Assembly (NCBI GenBank): GCA_025174535.1
Contig: JALBUN010000047.1
Location: 496,001-560,000 of the forward strand
Length of the DNA: 64,000 nt
Source: Cantharellus purpuraceus
Lineage: Eukaryota > Basidiomycota > Agaricomycetes > Cantharellales > Hydnaceae
Reading direction: 5' to 3'
The notes below the pieces were generated by a model that had not been told where the DNA came from, ran no database searches, and saw only the letters and a list, made by a program, of their open reading frames with translations. Each line of letters begins with the position of its first letter. Position 1 is the stretch's first letter. Positions 19,707-31,730 of this stretch are shown piece by piece. The translations under genes and the position numbers were made by a program.

Positions 19707-21419
19707 ATGTCAAACCCTTTGGCAAACATGGGTGTGGCCAAGCTTGAGCAGTTGCTCCTGGCCTGACGGAAGGAAGAGGAAGAGGAGCGGAGACAGAGGG
19801 AGGAGGAGGAGGCAGAACAGAGATGGAAGGAGGAGGAGGAAGTGGAATGGAGATGGAAGGAGGAGGAGGAGGCAGAACAGAGACAGAAGGAGGAGGAGAC
19901 AGAAGGAGGAGAGAAGGAGGAGGAGGAGGAGCAGAGACAGAATGGAGAAGGAAGGAGGAGCAGAGACGGAACAGAGAAGGAAGGAGGAGCAGAGACGGAA
20001 CAGAGAAGGAAGGAGGAAGAAGCGAAAGCTGAGCAAGCCTGCAGGGTCAAGGAATTTGCAGCCGCGATGGAGGCCGTGAGACTGAAGGAAGTGGAAGAGC
20101 AGGCACACAAGCTAGAAGCTGCCATGGAGGTAGAGGAGGTGAGCGGGGCAGGGGCAACTAGTCACTCAGGGAGTCCAAGTGTGCCAATACGGGCAGGGAC
20201 CCCCGAGGTCGCCATGATCTCAATTACGCAGACAGAGTCAACCTGTCCAACAACTGTCCCTATGGTGGACTTGCCATTATGTCTGCGGTCACGGCCATTA
20301 TTTGCGGTGGGTGCAGCTGAGGAAGATGATGTGGTGGAGGTGGAGAGGGTGGAGGTGGAGGCAGACCCCGATGCCAATATGGAGCTCAACGCAAATGCGG
20401 AGCCAGAGGTGGGTGTGGATGTTGGGACAGATATGGAGCTGGATCTGACCTTGAATTGCTATGAGGAGATGGCTTGGGGAGCCGTGGTTGAAGCTTGCAA
20501 AAGGGTGGAGCTCTATGCTGCTACCACCAAGAAGAACCTCGAGGTCGCAATCTTTTCATTGAAGGCACACCTGAGTGCTGATACGGAGAAGTGGGAGGTG
20601 GACTGGAGGGTCATATGGTGCAAAGTGGAGAATCGTGTATTGGCAACCCATAAGAAGGAGCTGCGTGTCACTAGGTCAGCAATCCAGCTTCACAAGTGCA
20701 AGATGGAGAAGGTGGCAGTGGAGCAGCAGGACAAGGAGGAGGAGAGGGAGCACTTGGAGGCTGCGTCGAGAAGGAGTGGACCACCCAAGGCTCTGGCTCC
20801 ATTGGAGCCATTCGGTGGGCCTGGGGTAATTTGCAACTTGTGTCGTGACATGGGTGTGGAGTGTGTGTGGCCTAGTGGCCCAACTTGCTGCCTTTGGTCC
20901 TGCGATCATTGTCGGGGTCGGAAAGGAGGGTGTAGGATTGATGGAAAGTTCAATCCCTGGAGTTGGAGTGTCAAGCCCCGACTAGTGGTACAAGGAGGGG
21001 TGGAGAAAGAATCAGAAGGTTGCCCAACCAAAAAGCGGCAGACGGAGACGGGCGCTGTGGCAGCTGGGGGTAGTGGTGTTGGATTGGAAGGAGCAACAAC
21101 TGGTGCAGGTACAGGGCACATCTCTGCACCCAACAGTATCATGGGCCAGCTTATCTGGCTGGTTAACCTTCAGTTGGAGCACCTCCAGTGGACGGAGGGG
21201 TTGTTAATGGACTTGGTGAAGACGATGAAACAGAAGAAGGTTCTGGAGGGTTGGTGGACTGCTGAGTTGTGTCGGCTGCAGAAGTTCATGGCCCCCTTGG
21301 ATGAGGATTCAGATATGGGGGATGAGAAAGATTGGGTGTCAGATGTAGAGAGTGATGATGAGTCGGAGATGGAGTCTGAGGTAGACAAGGGGAAGGGAAA
21401 AAGGAAACACAATGTATAA
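19707..21419 (+). CDS. Gypsy-borne antisense gene, copy 2: coiled-coil Zn-cluster protein
   Basis: A frame of 570 residues with a single TGA at codon 20 (19764), where CGA would give Arg; otherwise open to the stop after KGKGKRKHNV. N-terminus MSNPLANMGVAKLEQLLLA, then a 90-residue Glu/Arg coiled coil, a Pro/Ser/Thr linker, an acidic region, a helical segment, then six cysteines in C-x2-C-x6-C-x12-C-x2-C-x6-C (about 20838-20940). The C-terminus is acidic and ends in a basic, nuclear-signal-like tail. It runs opposite to pol of the same element and converges on its stop. The spacing equals that of fungal Zn(II)2Cys6 domains; DNA binding is inference. Confidence 0.75.
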
Positions 21420-21763
21420 CATAAAGATTTTGATTGTGATATTTCAGAGCGGAGAAAAATGGGGTGGAGTGAGATTCCTTCGGAGTTTGGGTAGACTTGT
21501 AATTTCCTTTGTGACTTTGTAATGAATGATTATGTGAAATAATATAATTGGCATCAGTAATGGAACTTAAAGATTCATAAGAGGGCCAGGTTTGTCGGGA
21601 TAAGCGGAGTGAAAATCGGAGACAGATTTGGATGTGTGATCGAGTTCAGATGTGGAGATCCATGAGGACTCTTCATCGGTGCCTTCATATCCAGTCCATT
21701 TGACTAGGTACTGGAGCTTGCACTTGTATCGACGATTGATCTTTGAGTCCAGGATCTCAGATA

Positions 21764-22529
21764 TGTTGTTCCAGCTGCCAGATGTCTAGCTGCTGGACTT
21801 CTGGGGAGAAAGGAGAGGAGAGGGGGATAAGAGGGGACAGGGGAGGAACAGGAGCATATAGGAGGCTCAGGAGGTTTGGAGGGGTGAAGGGGGTAAAGGA
21901 GTATGGTTACAGGAATGGAATAGGGAACAGGAGAAGCCCCTGTGAGTTCCAGAACTTCCTGGACATTATTTCACTTTTATTTTCATCATTTCATCATCAT
22001 GGACACTCCCCCCCAACATCATCTCATCATCCATCCCATCATTGACTCAGGACATTCACAAATGACTTCATTCATTAATAGGACTTAGTATCATATATAA
22101 ATCACGTCTGTAATGCACTTAATGATACAGAGAATTTCCTCTCACTCTTTTTTTGTTGTCTTGTATCTGAACTATTCATATCTGGAATAACTCCAGAACG
22201 AACGCGTATTTCTATTAGCTTTTGCATATTCTATTAGAATATTGCATATCCCACTCTAATATCCAATTACGAAGCCATACAATCACTGGCTACGTTTTTA
22301 TTAAACATTTACTTCAAATCAAATCACCTACTCCTGCTACCTGCTGAATTAGCTTGTATCCAGACGAGGACTTATCCAAATCACTTCAAACTTCACACCA
22401 AGATACTATTCAGGCTTATCTCTCACACGACTGCGCATACATCGTGTTCCCATCACTGCTCCATTTTCTATTCAACTTCTGCTTGTCACTACACCCCAGC
22501 AAGACGATTATTCACATCATTTAATAACA
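21764..22529 (+). mobile_element. Solo LTR, family D (766 bp), TSD AGATA
   Basis: Begins TGTTGTTCCAGCTGCC and ends TTTAATAACA, flanked by AGATA (21759-21763 and 22530-22534). The empty site is visible in the complete gypsy A at about 37840, confirming the insertion. It contains a CATATATAAAT TATA-like box near 22093. It sits in the sequence joining integrase to the chromodomain. Confidence 0.95.
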
Positions 22530-23093
22530 AGATATCTCATATTTGTTATCTCCTTCAATGATGATTGGAGGAGGTGGAGCTTGTGTGTGACCAGAGATCT
22601 CATTTGTAGTAGCAGGTTTGAGCATTGATATATGGAAGACTGGGTGAACTGCTCAGAAGTGGTCCAGGAGGTGGAGGGTGAAGGACCTGCTGCCTACACA
22701 AGCAATGACCTCATAAGGACCTAAGTATTTCTCAGAGAGTTTCTTTGATGGATGGGTGGTCTGGAAATGTACAGCTTTAATGAATACTTTGTCTCCGATT
22801 TGCAGGTCCAGAGCTGGAATGTGGTGTTGGTCCGCAGAGACTTGGTATTGTTTCTGGGCATTGGAGATGGTTTCTCAGAGATGTTGGTGTAGTTGATCAA
22901 GGTCAGTTACAAATTGGCGGACTTTGGTGGAGGCGAGTTCCTTCTTGGGGTGGACAGAGATGTTTGGATGGTAGCCTTTATTAGCAAAGAACGGAGAAAC
23001 ACCAGTAGTTGTGTTCAGAGTGTTGTTGTAGGCAAACTCTGCTATCGGAAGTAGATCGGCCCAGTTGTCTTGTTGATAGTTACAATAGACTCG

Positions 23094-24564
23094 GAGATAT
23101 TGTTCCAGGGACTGATTCATTTGTTCCATTTTTCTGTCTCCTTCAGGATGGTATCCAGAGGTGAAAGCTTCATGTCAAGAGCCTTTCCTAATGTGCGGAA
23201 GAAGGAGGAGATGAACTCCAAGCCCCAATCAGACGTGACATGCGATGGGACTCTGTGTTTAGAGAATACATGGAGAACAAACAACTTAGCTAGTGAGGTG
23301 GAGGTGATGGTGTCATGCATCGGAATGAATAGTGACTGTTTAGTGAACCTGTCGACAATTGCAAGTATGGTGTCATACCCGAGCAATGGGGGGAGTTTCT
23401 CTATGAAATCCATGGAGATGGAGTTCCATGGTTGCTCTGGGACCAGAAGTTGCTTAAGTGTTCTGTAAGGTTTGTGCCTTTGTGATTTTGAGTGCATACA
23501 CGTGGTACAGGAGTTACAGTAGTGTTGAATGTATTCTCGTATTTTTGGCCATATGTAGTCTTGTCGGATTAATCCTTGTGTGTGATTTTGCCTGAAATGG
23601 CCGGAGATCAGGTGATCATGATAATACTGCAAAACTTGGAGTCGGAGACCATTGGCGTCGGGGATGTATGTCCAGTCGTTGTGTTGGAGGTGTCCTTTGG
23701 GGTCAAGTGACCACTTTGGATCGGAGGGGTTGTCCAAGTGTTTAACTGCAACAGGATCAGATCTGAGTGATGAGCGGATGTTGGAGTGGAGTTAGTTGAT
23801 GTCCATAATGGTGACAGCTTGGAGGGTGGGAGTCATGAGGGTGGATGCCTGTAGGGACAATGCCAGCTGCTCGTTAGTGAACACAGGGCGAAAGTTGTGT
23901 GGGTTTACAGTGGCATAGTCACTACTCCCCTCTTTAGGGTAGACATCCCAGCATCTAGTTAATGCATCCGGCTTTGCTCCAAGTCAACCAGGACAGAAAT
24001 GGATAACGAGGTTGAACTGGGACAGGTATTTGGACCATCAGACTTGTCTCTGGGTGAGTAGTTTTGTTGTTGAAAAGTATTCCAAGTTCTTGTGGTCCGT
24101 TATGATGTCCACCAGATCGGAGGGGCCTTCGAGGTAGTGTCTCCATATCTGGAAGGCTTCATATATGGCAAGGAGCTCTTTGTCATGAATGTCATGAATG
24201 TCATAATTCAGTTCAGGGGGCATAAATGTACGCAAGTGAAAAGTGATCGGATGGACTTGTCCATCATCTCTCTGGATGATGGACAGGATCATGGCAAGTG
24301 CATAGTTGGAGGCATCGGTCTCTAATAGGATAGGAATGTCTGGAACCCAATGAGTCAGTATCAGAGTGGAAGTAAAGGCCTTCAGCCTTCTTCAAGGTCT
24401 CAAAGCTCTGTCTACATTCATCAGTGAAATTCCATTGGGTACCCTTCCTAGTAAGTCGGGTGAGCAGAATGGTGATATCGGAGTAGCCATAAATGAAGCA
24501 GTGGTAGAAGTTGGCAAACCCCGGGAAGGACTGTACGTCTTTGACTTTCTGCGGTTCTAGCCAT
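23094..24564 (-). repeat. Left arm of a 1471-bp inverted duplication
   Basis: This arm is the reverse complement of 28196..29666. Both are 1471 bp and share private changes not found in the other gypsy A copy: an extra GTCATGAAT near 24190, an extra 6 bp near 24385 and the 5-bp integrase deletion near 23168. I noticed only two differences between the arms, both C versus T. The inner end joins a gypsy A LTR lacking its first few bases, with a 2-5 bp overlap at the junction. Confidence 0.9.
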
Positions 24565-25098
24565 ATTCATTAACACCCAGATCCCTGTCTGATCCACTCA
24601 GATCCCCGCACATGTGAAATCTATACTCCATTTGGAAACCGTCACATCTCCATTTATCTGTCCGATTGTCACCACCAAATCTCCCCCTCTGGTTCCAATT
24701 GATGCATCAGCATCACCATAGGAACCTGGACATCTGTCCCCATTGGACTCAGACATACTCATGTAAGGCCATTGGCCTCGGAGACCCATCACCAGAGTAA
24801 TTATTATTAGATTTCAAATATGTATTTAAGTTGCCCGACTGGGGACTTCATTCCCCAGTTCGAATATTGAATCACACCTAGTTCCTAAGTCCAATCCTAA
24901 CTCTCTAAGTCATACTCCGTCTCCAAAATCTCAGACACCAGTATTAGTGAGGGCGCAGCACATAAGCTGAAGCCAAGTCCATTCCGACCCCCATGACATA
25001 CCCCAATTCCCTCTCCGACTCTGACCCAACCTCTGACCAGACCTCTGACCCAACCTCTGACCCAATCTCTGACCCCCAATCGGACCTAGTGCATAACA
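24565..25098 (+). mobile_element. Gypsy A copy 2', 5' LTR, slightly truncated
   Basis: Family A LTR in plus orientation from ATATTCATTAACACCC to CTAGTGCATAACA. The first several bases (TGTTATGACT) are missing at the junction with the inverted arm. It precedes gag of the plus-strand copy, so it occupies the 5' LTR position. Confidence 0.9.
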
Positions 25099-25126
25099 GT
25101 ATAAACTGCCATACTCACTCCTACCA

Positions 25127-25690
25127 ATGCCACAATCCACCGCCAATTCCAAATGCGCACGAACCGTCAAGGTGCCCACTCCTAGCATAGATACCATCCC
25201 CGAGGTCGTCAAAGAACCGACAGACCACATAGAGGCTGTCAATGAAGAGGACGACACTCTGCCCTCCCCAAATCTGGCGCAAGCCATCTCCCTGCTTGCC
25301 AGCAGCATCCGTACCCCACAAGCCCCTAAGTCCCAGACCAAGGTCTGGGAACCTGACCCATTCAATGGCTCCAATCCATGAAAGCTCCAGCCATTCTTGG
25401 TGCAATGTTGGTTGAATTTCCATGACTGCCCCGACGCATTCACATCCGATCGGGCGAAGGTCACCTTCACCATGTCCTATCTCAAGGGCACTGCACTGGA
25501 CTACTTTGAGCCAGTGCTCATGGATGACTCCGATGACCCAATATGGTCAGAGGACTACTCTGACTTCATCTCTGAACTTCAGACCAATTTCGGTCCTTAC
25601 AACCCTGAGGCCGATGCCAAGAATGAACTCAATTGACTTTGGATGAAGGAAAATCGCAAAACTGCAAAATACATTGTGAGTTTCCAGTCT
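25127..25690 (+). pseudogene. Gypsy A copy 2' gag, internally deleted
   Basis: Starts MPQSTANSKCARTVKVP and contains the capsid-like segment (FTSDRAKVTFTMSYLKGTALDYF, DFISELQTNFGPYNPEADAK). A TGA stops it at NELN, as in the complete element. After AKYIVSFQ at about 25690 roughly 600 bp present in the complete copy, including the CCHC knuckle, are missing and the protease begins. The removed segment has no GT-AG ends, so it is a deletion rather than an intron. Confidence 0.85.
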
Positions 25691-26636
25691 ACTCCAACTC
25701 CATTCCTGACACTGCCATCCAAGCACTAATTGACTCTGGTTCTACTCACTGTTTCCTTGATTCCTCTTTTTCCGATTTATATAAACTCCATACATACACC
25801 ATAACTCTGATATCGCTCTGATTATTTGATGGCACTACTAATGCTGTTATTTCACAAGCTATAGATCTGTCTGTTTTTCTGTTGGAGAAATCCAGAACCT
25901 TACATTTTATGTTACTCCGCTTGACTCCAGCTGTTCTGTGGTTCTTGGACATAATTGGCTCACCCACTACAATCTGTTGATTGACTGGGCATTGGGCCAT
26001 ATCACACTCCGTTCCCCAGTACAGGCTGTGTCATTCCTGATGTCACCAGCAACTTTAGGTGTGAAGTTATCTTCCACCTCCGCTGACTCCGCTCCGATAG
26101 ATACTCTGCCTACCCCTCTGTCTATATCAATGGTGGACACTATGGTTTTCACCAGACTAAGCAAACTGGATGGTTCTCACATGTTCCAGGTTCACCTCTC
26201 CAATCCAATATTCCTCACCACCTGTTCCACCCGATCAACTCCACCGGACCTATCTATGGTTCCTAAGGAGTATCATGAGTTTGCCGACATGTTCAGCAAG
26301 TCTAAAGCTGACTCCCTAGTGGAACACCAACCATATGATCTCAAGATTGAGTTGAATGACAACTCCACCCCTCCACTTGGCCCTATCTACTCACTATCCC
26401 AAAAAGAGCTACTGGCCTTCTGAACATTCATAGATGAGAACTTGGCCATGGGCTTCATCCACCCATCCCTATCTCCCCATGGAGCTCTGGTCCTACTTGT
26501 CTGCAAAAAGGACAGATCACTCCATCTATGTGTTGACTTCCATGGACTCAACAAGATTACCAAGAAAGACCAATACCCAATACCCTGCACCACGGACCTA
26601 CTCGAGAGCCCACAAAAGGCTAAGATCTATTCCAAA
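25691..26636 (+). pseudogene. Gypsy A copy 2' protease and RT start
   Basis: The protease reads IPDTAIQALIDSGSTHCFLDSSF with the DSG active site. Then come an aspartic-protease flap-like region ([22 protein letters not shown]) and the RT N-terminus ([60 protein letters not shown]). It has several stops, mostly TGA. MITE copy C cuts the RT at 26637. Confidence 0.85.
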
Positions 26637-27201
26637 GACGCTTGTTCAGAATCATGTCAGTATACAATATTCTGATGTATAGGAGATATACATCAGGATT
26701 TCAATGATACATAAAGCCAGGGAGTTACAATTTGGATATCTTAAAAGATTTCGGATGTGTGAAATTTTCATAAATATAAACATATATTCTATATTTTAAT
26801 AAACTTTAAAAGATAAGATATTTGGTTGAGATGAACATAATTATTTACATGGATATAATAGGAATGTATATATGAATATAATTGGTATTATATAGGGTAT
26901 TTAGATATACAAATACCAGGTGGGGATTAAAGATAGTTCAAATTATGTTACAAGTATTGTATAAGAAAGAATCAATGATATTTGGATGTTCCCTCAAGGG
27001 AGTTGCCACCACTAAATGGGGAAAAAACAATTATTTTTGAGAATTATGCCAAAATATCAAAATATGTTTTAATCTAGTATATTGTGTAAAATTTGAGAAT
27101 CACGTTGAAATATGAAAATAAGTTTGAATTGAAGTGTATTGTATAAAATTTGAGGAAAATAGGTTGTACATACGTATTTGTTGTATTTCTGAACAAGCGT
27201 C
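26637..27201 (-). mobile_element. 565-bp TIR element, copy C
   Basis: GACGCTTGTTCAGAATC to GAACAAGCGTC, exactly 565 bp, with AAA duplicated on both sides. The empty site is visible in the complete gypsy A at about 40245. The hairpin (ATTCTGATGTATA, one loop base changed) lies near the left end. No ORF. Confidence 0.93.
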
Positions 27202-27395
27202 AAAATAGATCTCTGACATGCCTACCATCTAGTCCGCATCTGAGAAGGCAATGAGTGGAAAACGACTTTCTGCACTCAATATGGATCTTTCGAATGGTGT
27301 GTCATGCCCTTCAGATTAACCAATGCTCCAGCTGCCTTCCAGAGGTTCATGAATGATACCTTTGCTGACCTCCTCGATGTGACCATCCTTGTTTA
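27202..27395 (+). pseudogene. Gypsy A copy 2' RT palm fragment
   Basis: Reads HAYHLV, then [20 protein letters not shown] and [14 protein letters not shown], the segment immediately before the RT YLDD box. MITE copy D is inserted exactly between ILV and YLDD. TGA and CA changes replace Arg codons. Confidence 0.85.
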
Positions 27396-27988
27396 GACGC
27401 TTGTTCGGAGATGCTGTTATACAATATTCTGATGTATACAAGATGTACATCAGAATTTTAATAATGATCATAAAAATAGGGAGTTACAATCTGGATATCT
27501 TTAAAGATTTTGGATATCTGAGTTTTTTTGGATATCTTAAATTTTTATAAATATAAATATATATTTCATATTTTAATAAACTTTAAAAGATAAGATGTTT
27601 GTTATGGATGAACATAATTGTTTATATGAATATAACAGTAATGTATATATTAATATTATTGGTATAATAGAGAATATTTAGATATACAAATGCCAGGTGA
27701 GGATTCAAGGTACATTAGATTATTTGACCAGTATAGTACAAGAAAGAATGAGTGAAAGAAATTAAGTGTAGCAGGAGTAGAATATTCCCTTGAAGCAGTT
27801 GCCACTGGTAAATTAAAAAAAAGAATTATTTTTGAGAATCATGTCAAAATATCAAAATATGTTTTAAATCTAAGTAAATTATATAAATTTGAGAATCATG
27901 TATGAAATATCAAAATATGTTTTAATATAAGTATAATTTGAGGAAATGGGTTGTATATACATATTTGATGTATTTCTGAACAAGCGTC
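27396..27988 (-). mobile_element. 593-bp TIR element, copy D (divergent)
   Basis: Termini GACGCTTGTTCGGA and GAACAAGCGTC with the 3-bp duplication TTA (27393-27395 and 27989-27991); the empty site is visible near 40047. It is more diverged than the other copies. The hairpin has changed on both arms (ATTCTGATGTATAC with GTACATCAGAAT), which keeps part of the pairing. Confidence 0.92.
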
Positions 27989-29666
27989 TTACTTAGACGA
28001 CATTTTGGTATATTTGGATAATGAAGAAGAACATCAGACACACATCTGAGAAGTACTCCGATGTCTGCGAAAACATGGCCTCTTCACCTGCACTGACAAA
28101 TGTGAATTCTACTCCGACTCAGTCAAGTATCTAGGCTATATCCTCTCCCCTGCAGGACTGACAATGTCTGATGACAAAATCAAACCCATACAGGAATGGC
28201 CAGAACCGCAGAAAGTCAAAGACGTACAGTCCTTCCCGGGGTTTGCCAACTTCTACCACTGCTTCATTTATGGCTACTCCGATATCACCATTCTGCTCAC
28301 CCGACTTACTAGGAAGGGTACCCAATGGAATTTCACTGATGAATGTAGACAGAGCTTTGAGACCTTGAAGAAGGCTGAAGGCCTTTACTTCCACTCTGAT
28401 ACTGACTCATTGGGTTCCAGACATTCCTATCCTATTAGAGACCGATGCCTCCAACTATGCACTTGCCATGATCCTGTCCATCATCCAGAGAGATGATGGA
28501 CAAGTCCATCCGATCACTTTTCACTTGCGTACATTTATGCCCCCTGAACTGAATTATGACATTCATGACATTCATGACAAAGAGCTCCTTGCCATATATG
28601 AAGCCTTCCAGATATGGAGACACTACCTCGAAGGCCCCTCCGATCTGGTGGACATCATAACGGACCACAAGAACTTGGAATACTTTTCAACAACAAAACT
28701 ACTCACCCAGAGACAAGTCTGATGGTCCAAATACCTGTCCCAGTTCAACCTCGTTATCCATTTCTGTCCTGGTTGACTTGGAGCAAAGCCGGATGCATTA
28801 ACTAGATGCTGGGATGTCTACCCTAAAGAGGGGAGTAGTGACTATGCCACTGTAAACCCACACAACTTTCGCCCTGTGTTCACTAACGAGCAGCTGGCAT
28901 TGTCCCTACAGGCATCCACCCTCATGACTCCCACCCTCCAAGCTGTCACCATTATGGACATCAACTAACTCCACTCCAACATCCGCTCATCACTCAGATC
29001 TGATCCTGTTGCAGTTAAACACTTGGACAACCCTTCCGATCCAAAGTGGTCACTTGACCCCAAAGGACACCTCCAACACAACGACTGGATATACATCCCC
29101 GACGCCAATGGTCTCCGACTCCAAGTTTTGCAGTATTATCATGATCACCTGATCTCCGGCCATTTCAGGCAAAATCACACACAAGGATTAATCCGACAAG
29201 ACTACATATGGCCAAAAATACGAGAATACATTCAACACTACTGTAACTCCTGTACCACGTGTATGCACTCAAAATCACAAAGGCACAAACCTTACAGAAC
29301 ACTTAAGCAACTTCTGGTCCCAGAGCAACCATGGAACTCCATCTCCATGGATTTCATAGAGAAACTCCCCCCATTGCTCGGGTATGACACCATACTTGCA
29401 ATTGTCGACAGGTTCACTAAACAGTCACTATTCATTCCGACGCATGACACCATCACCTCCACCTCACTAGCTAAGTTGTTTGTTCTCCATGTATTCTCTA
29501 AACACAGAGTCCCATCGCATGTCACGTCTGATTGGGGCTTGGAGTTCATCTCCTCCTTCTTCCGCACATTAGGAAAGGCTCTTGACATGAAGCTTTCACC
29601 TCTGGATACCATCCTGAAGGAGACAGAAAAATGGAACAAATGAATCAGTCCCTGGAACAATATCTC
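27989..29666 (+). pseudogene. Gypsy A copy 2' RT end, RNase H and integrase
   Basis: Starts YLDDILVYLDNEEEHQTH, then KCEFYSDSVKYLGYILSPAG and VKDVQSFPGFANFYHCFIYG. RNase H has NYDIHDIHDKELLAIYEAF, and integrase follows (29023-29643) with SMDFIEKLP and VTSDWGLEF, which keeps the second catalytic Asp. The frame fails at LKETEKWNK because of the 5-bp deletion shared with the left arm. The copy ends at 29666, four bases before a family C LTR. Confidence 0.85.
28196..29666 (+). repeat. Right arm of the 1471-bp inverted duplication
   Basis: Mirror of 23094..24564; see that entry. The outer end at 29666 coincides, within four bases, with the start of the family C LTR at 29671, and the inner end lies within the RT thumb region of the plus-strand copy. 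Confidence 0.9.
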
Positions 29667-29670
29667 TGCA

Positions 29671-31074
29671 TGTATGGGAATCACCTTTTCCCTATCAAAC
29701 ACTATTTATGCAGCACCAACGTGCTATACCCTGCTCTTCCATTCCTAAATATCACCATATATTTGGTGCTTGTACCTGGAATGGACTTATTCAAATATTC
29801 TCTATTTTTCCATATTTTTTTCGGGAATATTCCATGCAGAACTCGGCCCAGAATCATTTATTTCTGCTGTGCTACAGTTGTGGACCCATAGGCACCCACA
29901 AACCTTCACACAGTCAGCTCTACCCCTTTGGACCAGGCATTCAGCCTGAATTCAAGCTCAGATGTCTCTGATCAATAAATATTCTGTAACCTGACAACCA
30001 CAGCCTCTCAGGGCACTATTTTCTGTGGAGATCATCACCTGAGATGTGGCTGTCCATGGCTGTCCAAACCAGTGCAGGAAACAGGGTGGACACCCTTCTT
30101 TTTGCCTGATCAGTGCCTAGTTCAGGGATCAGATCAGGTGATTGCCTTGGAATATTCTACCCCTTTTCATAACATTCTAGCTGTTTCCTTCTATTATTAG
30201 ATAGAACTTTCCAGAACCATTATTCAGCTCCTGATCAGTGTTAATGCAGTGATCAGAACCTGTGATTGCTTGGAATATTCTACCCCTTTCTTCCACCTTC
30301 CACAACCTTCCAGTAGTTTCCATCTATTAATAGGTAGAATATTCCAGAAGCATTACTCAGCCCCTGTAAATACAATATATAAGGAGGTCATTCTGCCTCT
30401 GAAATAGTAACATATCCTACCCATCTTCTGCACACCAGTGTGACTAGAGTGACATACAGTGTCATCCTCTATCTCAGTAACTGTTGATTAGCAGTTCAAG
30501 GATCTTTTACAGTTGTGTAACTGTACTTGATTGCACTCGAAGTAGTGATATTCCTGCTTTGGGCATGAGTGTAGTATCTGCCTCACGTGACTATGAATCT
30601 ACAGGGTGAGATTGTCTGTCGATAGTCCTGCCATTAGTGCTCTTGTTTAAGTTACTAGTGTGTACTGCCTTTGCAGAGCATTAGAATCTTGAACTCATGT
30701 GAAGCAGTTGCTAGACTACTTCACACATCGCTGTTACCTGCTTCTGAGTGCCACTGGTTGGACAGTTGGATTCATCCACCTACTTCCTTTAGCCTCTAAG
30801 TGCATTCCCCTCTTTTTGGAATATCTGGACCCCTAAGCATCCATGAACTCTAGACTCTGGAAGTCTTATTCATTTCTTACTGCTAAGAAATGTATTACTT
30901 TTCTGCGGATAGTCTGCATTGACCAATACAAAGGATTGTAACCAAAGTACAAATGTTAAATCATTTCTGGAGTTGTGCTGCAGCAGGGTTTGATATTCTT
31001 CTCAGCTGTTCATTCACAGAATTGTGGTGATTTAGAGTTTTCCCTAACACCATAATTTTTCAGGTTCCAAAACA
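29671..31074 (+). mobile_element. Solo LTR, family C (1404 bp)
   Basis: Starts TGTATGGGAATCACC and ends GGTTCCAAAACA, closely matching the reverse of 7849..9280. A TATA-like ATATATAAGG lies near 30377. Flanks (CTGCA and GCTAC) do not form a duplication. Gypsy A lies on the left and a mosaic of fragments on the right, so rearrangement followed insertion or the LTR took part in it. Confidence 0.85.
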
Positions 31075-31185
31075 GCTACCCCTTGGCCTGACTGTTCTTT
31101 GGCATGCTGAACAACTGTGTTACACACTGTCTATTTGCTAGGACCATTGCGCACAGGCTTATAGGATCTATTCCATAAGCAAACC
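31075..31185 (-). repeat. Inverted copy of the 31733-31850 repeat
   Basis: The reverse complement of this stretch reads TTGCTTATGGAATAGATCC and continues parallel to 31740-31850 with about 90 percent identity by eye. The two face each other across about 550 bp of unrelated fragments, forming a second small fold-back. Confidence 0.7.
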
Positions 31186-31364
31186 AACAGTGCCCATAGG
31201 GTGCATATGTATATATTATGCAAGTCAGTGGACCCAGTACACATGTGGGTCCACTTATAGTAGATAGAACTTAGTTAACTACCACACTGTACAACACATT
31301 GCCCAACCAATACACTTGGTTGAGTTCTGTGCAATGGTGTGAACTAAGACACCGATTAACAATC
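31186..31364 (+). repeat. Family F repeat, partial copy 2
   Basis: From GCCCATAGGGTGCATATG to about ACACTTGGTTGAGTTCTGTGCA the sequence matches 18911-19046. The 5' part is missing. It sits between the small inverted repeat and an integrase fragment. Confidence 0.6.
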
Positions 31365-31566
31365 ACCTCCACCTTACTAGCTAAGTTGTTCATTCTCCAT
31401 GTGTTCTCTAAACGCGGAGTCCCATCGCATGTCACATCCAATCGGGGGTCAGAGTTCATGTCCTCCTTCTTCTGCACATTAGGAAAGGCCCTTGACATGA
31501 AGCTTCATTTCACCTCCGGATACCATCCTGAAGGAGATGGACAAATGGAACAAATGAATCAGTCTG
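31365..31566 (+). pseudogene. Gypsy A integrase fragment
   Basis: Reads LAKLFILHVFSKRGVPSHVT, GSEFMSSFFCTLGKALDM and TSGYHPEGDGQMEQMNQS. This copy keeps the RGSEF form near the second catalytic position and lacks the 5-bp deletion of the big inverted arms, so it is an independent fragment. It stops at NQS where the family E LTR begins. Confidence 0.8.
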
Positions 31567-31730
31567 TTAAGTGTCTGGGACAACTCAGGGTTCAATGGAA
31601 AAAGGCTGGAGTTCAGCTGCTAGTAAAGAGGGAGATGGGACTTTACTGTTCCAGTTCAACCAGAGACAGAGTGGGAGTAATACTATTGAGTCAGATCAAG
31701 TGGACTTGGCTTCAACTTGTGTGTTGCACT
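31567..31730 (-). mobile_element. Family E LTR, left part (split copy)
   Basis: Begins CTGTTAAGTGTCTGGG and matches 44455 downward to about 44290. The rest of the same LTR resumes at 33226. The interval 31731..33225 is therefore an insertion in it. Confidence 0.7.

Larger units (their letters stand above)
21567..24564 (-). pseudogene. Gypsy A copy 2: chromodomain, integrase and RNase H end
   Basis: The C-terminal end at 21567 reads PDKPGPLMNL, preceded by the chromodomain core (KLQYLVKWTGYEGTDEESSW). This is interrupted by a solo LTR (21764..22529, TSD AGATA). Integrase covers 22875-23737: CNSCTTCMHSKSQRHKPY, SMDFIEKLPPLLGYDT, VTSDWGLEF, with a 5-bp deletion before the HFTSGYHP segment. RNase H continues to 24292 (DKELLAIYEAFQIWRHYLEG). 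TGA stops replace Arg at several places. At 24564 the coding sequence stops and an LTR in the other orientation begins. Confidence 0.85.

Noticed and set aside
19823..20108. Alternative-frame Gly/Arg-rich and Ser/Leu-rich ORFs over the coiled-coil repeats (also 35793-36183, 44418-44772)
   Set aside because: GA-rich repeats keep all frames open. Only the Glu/Arg frame continues into the conserved Cys-cluster part.
25600..25700. Gag deletion of copy 2' as a spliced-out intron copied by retrotransposition
   Set aside because: The removed segment in the complete copy does not begin with GT or GC and end with AG at the joint.
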